Shown here: piece by piece, positions 60,600 to 64,000 of the stretch
Position numbering within the stretch: the stretch's first letter is position 1
How the letters are laid out: the number at the start of each line of letters is the position of its first letter
Source: Prochlorococcus sp. AG-347-M15
Lineage (GTDB): Bacteria; Cyanobacteriota; Cyanobacteriia; PCC-6307; Cyanobiaceae
DNA length: 64,000 nt
Direction of reading: 5' to 3'
Assembly (NCBI GenBank): GCA_003281185.1
Contig: QCCS01000006.1
Coordinates: 44,143-108,142 of the forward strand
Program-made: the position numbers and the translations under genes
The notes under the pieces: model-generated
Database searches by the model: none
Seen by the model: the letters and a program-made list of their open reading frames with translations, nothing else
Told to the model about the DNA's origin: nothing

Positions 60600-61058
60600 T
60601 TGGAAAAGAAATTATCAAGTGAAAAAAATCAATTCTCCTCTGAGAATATACTAGGTTTATTACCTCATAGATATCCTTTTGCTCTTGTTGATAAAGTCAT
60701 AGAGCATATTCCTGGTGAGAGAGCTGTTGCTATTAAGAATGTCACTATAAATGAGCCTCAATTTCAAGGACATTTTCCTGAAAGGCCACTAATGCCAGGT
60801 GTTCTTATTGTTGAAACCATGGCTCAAGTGGGTGGAATAATTGTAACGCAAATGCCCGACCTTCCTAAAGGACTTTTTGTATTTGCGGGAATCAATAATG
60901 TTAAATTTAGAAAACCTGTCGTACCCGGCGATCAATTGATAATTACTTGCGAATTACTAAGTATTAAAAGAAAAAGATTTGGCAAGGTTAAAGGTGAGGC
61001 AAAGGTTGATGATAAGTTGGTTTGTTCTGGTGAATTAATGTTCTCATTAGTTGATTAG
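60600..61058 (+). CDS. fabZ: 3-hydroxyacyl-[ACP] dehydratase FabZ
   Basis: 152 aa, TTG start. Hot-dog fold: [40 protein letters not shown] (catalytic His and Glu) and [20 protein letters not shown]. Feeds fatty acid elongation and supplies acyl-ACP to LpxA. lpxA starts 4 nt after its stop. Confidence 0.97.
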   Translation: MEKKLSSEKNQFSSENILGLLPHRYPFALVDKVIEHIPGERAVAIKNVTINEPQFQGHFPERPLMPGVLIVETMAQVGGIIVTQMPDLPKGLFVFAGINNVKFRKPVVPGDQLIITCELLSIKRKRFGKVKGEAKVDDKLVCSGELMFSLVD

Positions 61059-61062
61059 AAAT

Positions 61063-61902
61063 ATGGAGAATAATAATATTGAATTAAAATCAAGCTTTAG
61101 TGGTGTAAGAGTTCACCCAAATGCTTTTGTTGATCCAAGCGCTGAATTAGATGATGGGGTCATTATTTCGCAAGGAGCTATTGTCGGACCAAATGTGTCT
61201 ATTGGGAAAGGAACTAAAATAGGACCGAATGCTGTAATAGAGGGCAGAACTCAAATTGGTATTGAAAACAAAGTTTATCCAAATGTTTTTATAGGTCTAG
61301 ACCCTCAAGATCTTAAATATAAAGGAGCTTCTACTGAAGTAATTATTGGAGATAATAATACATTTAGAGAATGTGTAACTATTAATAAGGCAACTGACGA
61401 AGGAGAAAAAACTATTATTGGAAATAATAATTTGTTGATGGCTTACACTCACATAGGTCATAATTGTGTACTTGGTAATGGCATAGTTTTATCAAATAGT
61501 GTTCAAGTCGCAGGCCATGTAAAGGTTGAAGATAAAGCTATTATTGGAGGCTGTTTAGGTATACATCAATTTGTACATATTGGATATTTAGCAATGATTG
61601 GAGGGATGACAAGAGTAGACAGGGACGTGCCTCCTTTTTGTTTGGCGGAGGGACATCCTGGAAGATTGAGAGGTTTAAATAGGATTGGAATTAAAAGAAG
61701 TGGTTTGATGGAAAAAAATGATTTTGATTTAAAACTTTTGCAAGATACATGGAATTTAATTTTTAAATCCAATCATGTAATTTCTGATTCATTAGAAATA
61801 GCAGCAAAAGGAAAATTAGATCTTTCTTCAAAAAAATTATGTGATTTTTTAAAAGATTCAATATCAAAAGAAAGACGCGGCCCAATGCCCTCAGTAAATT
61901 AA
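61063..61902 (+). CDS. lpxA: UDP-N-acetylglucosamine O-acyltransferase
   Basis: 279 aa; ATG giving MENNNIELKSSFSGVRVHPN is preferred over a TTG 4 codons earlier that lies in fabZ. Left-handed beta helix with hexapeptide repeats (VIISQGAIVGPNVSIGKGTK), catalytic-type HIGHNCVLGN and the family end DRDVPPFCLAEGHPGRLRGL. First step of lipid A. lpxB overlaps as TAATG. Confidence 0.97.
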   Translation: MENNNIELKSSFSGVRVHPNAFVDPSAELDDGVIISQGAIVGPNVSIGKGTKIGPNAVIEGRTQIGIENKVYPNVFIGLDPQDLKYKGASTEVIIGDNNTFRECVTINKATDEGEKTIIGNNNLLMAYTHIGHNCVLGNGIVLSNSVQVAGHVKVEDKAIIGGCLGIHQFVHIGYLAMIGGMTRVDRDVPPFCLAEGHPGRLRGLNRIGIKRSGLMEKNDFDLKLLQDTWNLIFKSNHVISDSLEIAAKGKLDLSSKKLCDFLKDSISKERRGPMPSVN

Positions 61903-63080
61903 TGAATAAAAAAATATTTATCAGTACCGGAGAAGTCTCTGGAGATTTACATGGAAGTTTACTTTCAAAAGCATTATTTGATGAAGCAAGAAAAAATTCA
62001 ATTAAGTTAGAGATCTATGGACTAGGTGGTGAGAAGATGAAGAGTGAAGGAGTAGAAATATTTCAAGATACTACATCCATTAGTGCGATAGGGATATGGG
62101 AGGCTTTACCGCTAATAATTCCTATGTTAAAAGTTCAGAAAAAGTTTTATAAAACAATAAAGAAGTATCGGCCAAATTGCTTAATATTGATCGACTATAT
62201 GGGACCCAATATTAGGATTGGAGCTAAATTAAAAAGATCAAGAAATAATATTCCAATCTATTATTATATTGCTCCTCAAGAATGGGCTTGGAGAGTTGGT
62301 AATAATAGCACTACAAATTTAATTAAATTTTCAGACAAAATTTTTGCAATTTTTAAACAAGAAGCAAACTTTTATAAAAGGAGGGGTGGAAATGTTTTTT
62401 GGGTTGGCCATCCAATGATTGATATGACGAAAAAAATACCTTCCAAAAAAGATTCTAGAACAATACTAAAACTTCGAACAAATCAGAATATCTTGCTTTT
62501 AATGCCTGCATCAAGACCTCAAGAATTGAGATATATATTACCTACCTTCTTGAAAACCGCAAAAAAATTACAACTAAGATATCCAAGTCTTATTGTCTAT
62601 ATTCCTTCTTGTAGGAAAGCTTTTGATGTAAAGTTTAGAAAAGGCTTAGAAAAATATAAAATTAAAGGCAAAGTTATATCTCAGCAAGACAATTCTGAAT
62701 TAAAGCCTTACATTTATTCATTAACTAAACTAGCTTTGTGTAAATCAGGTACTGTTAATATGGAATTGGCTTTGTATGGAATACCCCAGATTGTCGGTTA
62801 TAGAGTAAGTAGAGTTACTGCCTTTATTGCTAAAAAAATTCTTAATTTCAAAGTAAAATTCATCTCTCCTGTGAATCTTTTAGTAAAGAAATTAATAATA
62901 CCTGAGTTTGTTCAGAAAAATTTTAATGAAAAGAAAATTTTTTATAAAGCTTGTAAGCTTCTCGATCTGAAATCAGAAAAAGTAAAAATTGAAAAAGGCT
63001 ATTTACTATTAAAAAGGGAATTAGGAGATGAAGGAGTAGTTGAAAGAGCTGCTAAAGAGATTATTAATTCTATAATTTGA
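61902..63080 (+). CDS. lpxB: lipid-A-disaccharide synthase
   Basis: 392 aa GT-B glycosyltransferase. N-terminal KIFISTGEVSGDLHGSLLSK, ISAIGIWEALPLI, IDYMGPNIRIGAKLK, YYIAPQEWAWR, and KSGTVNMELALYGIPQIVGY near residue 285. Condenses lipid X with its UDP form. Last lipid A gene of the operon; its end overlaps the msrA region by 4 nt. Confidence 0.96.
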   Translation: MNKKIFISTGEVSGDLHGSLLSKALFDEARKNSIKLEIYGLGGEKMKSEGVEIFQDTTSISAIGIWEALPLIIPMLKVQKKFYKTIKKYRPNCLILIDYMGPNIRIGAKLKRSRNNIPIYYYIAPQEWAWRVGNNSTTNLIKFSDKIFAIFKQEANFYKRRGGNVFWVGHPMIDMTKKIPSKKDSRTILKLRTNQNILLLMPASRPQELRYILPTFLKTAKKLQLRYPSLIVYIPSCRKAFDVKFRKGLEKYKIKGKVISQQDNSELKPYIYSLTKLALCKSGTVNMELALYGIPQIVGYRVSRVTAFIAKKILNFKVKFISPVNLLVKKLIIPEFVQKNFNEKKIFYKACKLLDLKSEKVKIEKGYLLLKRELGDEGVVERAAKEIINSII

Positions 63081-63700
63081 GGCTTATAATAAAAAAAATG
63101 AAGTATTTTTTGCCTATAATAATTACCTTTTTAATTTTTATTAATCCTGTAAACACGTTTGCAGAAGAATTGATTCTCGCAGGAGGTTGTTTTTGGTGTT
63201 TAGAACATGATTTAGAGTATTTAAAAGGGATAAATTCTGTACAAAGTGGTTATTCAGGAGGAACTTTACAAAATCCTACCTATGAAAATCATGATGGGCA
63301 TCAAGAAGTTGTTTTGGTTAATTATGATCCCAAATTGGTTAGTTTTCCTAAAATACTAAGGCTGTATTTGAGAAATATTGATCCTCTTGACGGAAAGGGT
63401 CAGTTTTGTGATCGGGGAGACTCTTACAGACCAGTTATCTTCTTCAAAGATCAAATTGAGGAAAGTGATGCAAGAAATGCACTTGTTTCGGCTTCTAATG
63501 AACTGCAAGTTCCATTTGAAAAAATATCTGTTGAATTAAAATCAAAGAGTCAATTTTGGTTAGCTGAAGAATATCATCAGAATTTTGCTGAGAGAAATCA
63601 ATTAAAATATAATTTTTATAGATTCTCATGTGGGAGAGATCAGAGGTTGGATAAATTATGGGGGGATAACGCTAGATCAACAAATCTTTGGAATGAATGA
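63077..63700 (+). CDS. msrA: peptide-methionine (S)-S-oxide reductase, exported
   Basis: 207 aa from a TTG; ATG at 63098 (MKYFLPIIITFLIFINPV) gives a clean signal peptide and may be the true start. LAGGCFWCLEHDLEYLKGIN carries the catalytic Cys; EEYHQNFAERNQLKYNFYRF is the typical end. Repairs Met-S-sulfoxide, here probably in the periplasm or lumen. Overlaps lpxB by 4 nt. Confidence 0.93.
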   Translation: MRLIIKKMKYFLPIIITFLIFINPVNTFAEELILAGGCFWCLEHDLEYLKGINSVQSGYSGGTLQNPTYENHDGHQEVVLVNYDPKLVSFPKILRLYLRNIDPLDGKGQFCDRGDSYRPVIFFKDQIEESDARNALVSASNELQVPFEKISVELKSKSQFWLAEEYHQNFAERNQLKYNFYRFSCGRDQRLDKLWGDNARSTNLWNE

Positions 63701-63711
63701 TTCAAATATTG

Positions 63712-64000
63712 TTATTTATTTTTAACCCATTGAACAAGAGTTTTAACTCCAAAACCGGTTGCACCTGATGGATTAATACCTTTACTCTTATCAGTCCAAC
63801 AAGTCCCAGCAATATCAATATGAGCCCAGTTAATCTCTTTGTCAAAGAATTCCTCTAAAAATAAAGCGGCTGTTATTGACCCACCTGCTCTAGGACCTGT
63901 ATTTTTCATATCAGCTATATGAGACTTTAAACCTTCTTTATAAGATTTTTGAAGAGGCATTTGCCATAATTCCTCTCCAACCTGCATTGATGCAGCTTTT
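63712..64000 (-). CDS. pepA: leucyl aminopeptidase, C-terminal part (runs off window)
   Basis: About 96 residues are visible: [70 protein letters not shown]. These match the M17 aminopeptidase catalytic domain end. The 5' part is beyond position 64000. Confidence 0.93.
   Translation of the reverse strand, partial: KAASMQVGEELWQMPLQKSYKEGLKSHIADMKNTGPRAGGSITAALFLEEFFDKEINWAHIDIAGTCWTDKSKGINPSGATGFGVKTLVQWVKNK

Overview
The window is about 30% G+C, has very short intergenic gaps, and carries the gene order of a high-light-adapted Prochlorococcus chromosome. The supporting markers are four small high-light-inducible (hli) genes, kaiB-kaiC without kaiA, the nblS/hik33 sensor kinase, a plant-type [2Fe-2S] ferredoxin, the photosystem II S4-domain protein, two acyl-lipid desaturases and a lipid A operon. 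No rRNA, transposase, integrase or CRISPR array was seen. The one RNA gene I can call firmly is a tRNA-Val.

Positions 1-12,700 look like an accessory, island-type region. It is filled with very small genes (20-90 codons, many with one transmembrane segment), degenerate copies, GC-elevated islets in AT-rich DNA and short repeated regulatory elements. These include a duplicated two-gene micro-module (29-323, with a decayed copy at 11,044-11,297), a three-copy promoter/terminator-like element (903, 4,694, 9,163), a two-copy upstream element (3,511, 8,451), and a palindrome placed between the -35 and -10 boxes of promoters (2,130 and 10,911). Larger genes here are a hexapeptide acetyltransferase, a 2OG-Fe(II) oxygenase-like protein, a LOG-family nucleotide hydrolase and a cupin-like protein.

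Positions 12,700-33,500 mix small membrane proteins with recognisable genes: DoxX, DUF1543, an LptF/LptG-type permease, an hli cluster with HLR1-like boxes, a DUF938 methyltransferase, two desaturases, DUF805, an EamA transporter, a HI0933-type flavoprotein, a GAF sensor, DUF2214, DUF1643 and pirin. A cupin gene is broken at about 26,800-27,045.

Positions 33,500-64,000 are mostly core genome. They hold murD, an SDR, an adenylation-domain-only NAD+ DNA ligase facing a photolyase-like protein with permuted domains, tRNA-Val, the PSII S4 protein, serA, prmA, petF, a pentapeptide protein, rnz, a SpoIID/LysM protein and truB split by a frameshift in an A6 run. These are followed by rpmA-rplU, kaiBC, nblS, purD, purC, and then bamA-lpxC-fabZ-lpxA-lpxB, msrA and the 3' part of pepA.

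Functionally the core part joins circadian/diel timing (kaiBC), light-stress sensing (nblS, whose known RpaB output uses HLR1 sites such as those seen before hli genes), outer-membrane biogenesis, translation and purine synthesis. The strongest candidates for something under-described are the divergent mini-ligase/permuted-photolyase pair, the palindrome-in-spacer promoters with a possibly pseudoknotted leader, and a pair of covarying hairpins with a shared GTATCCCT loop near the hli cluster.
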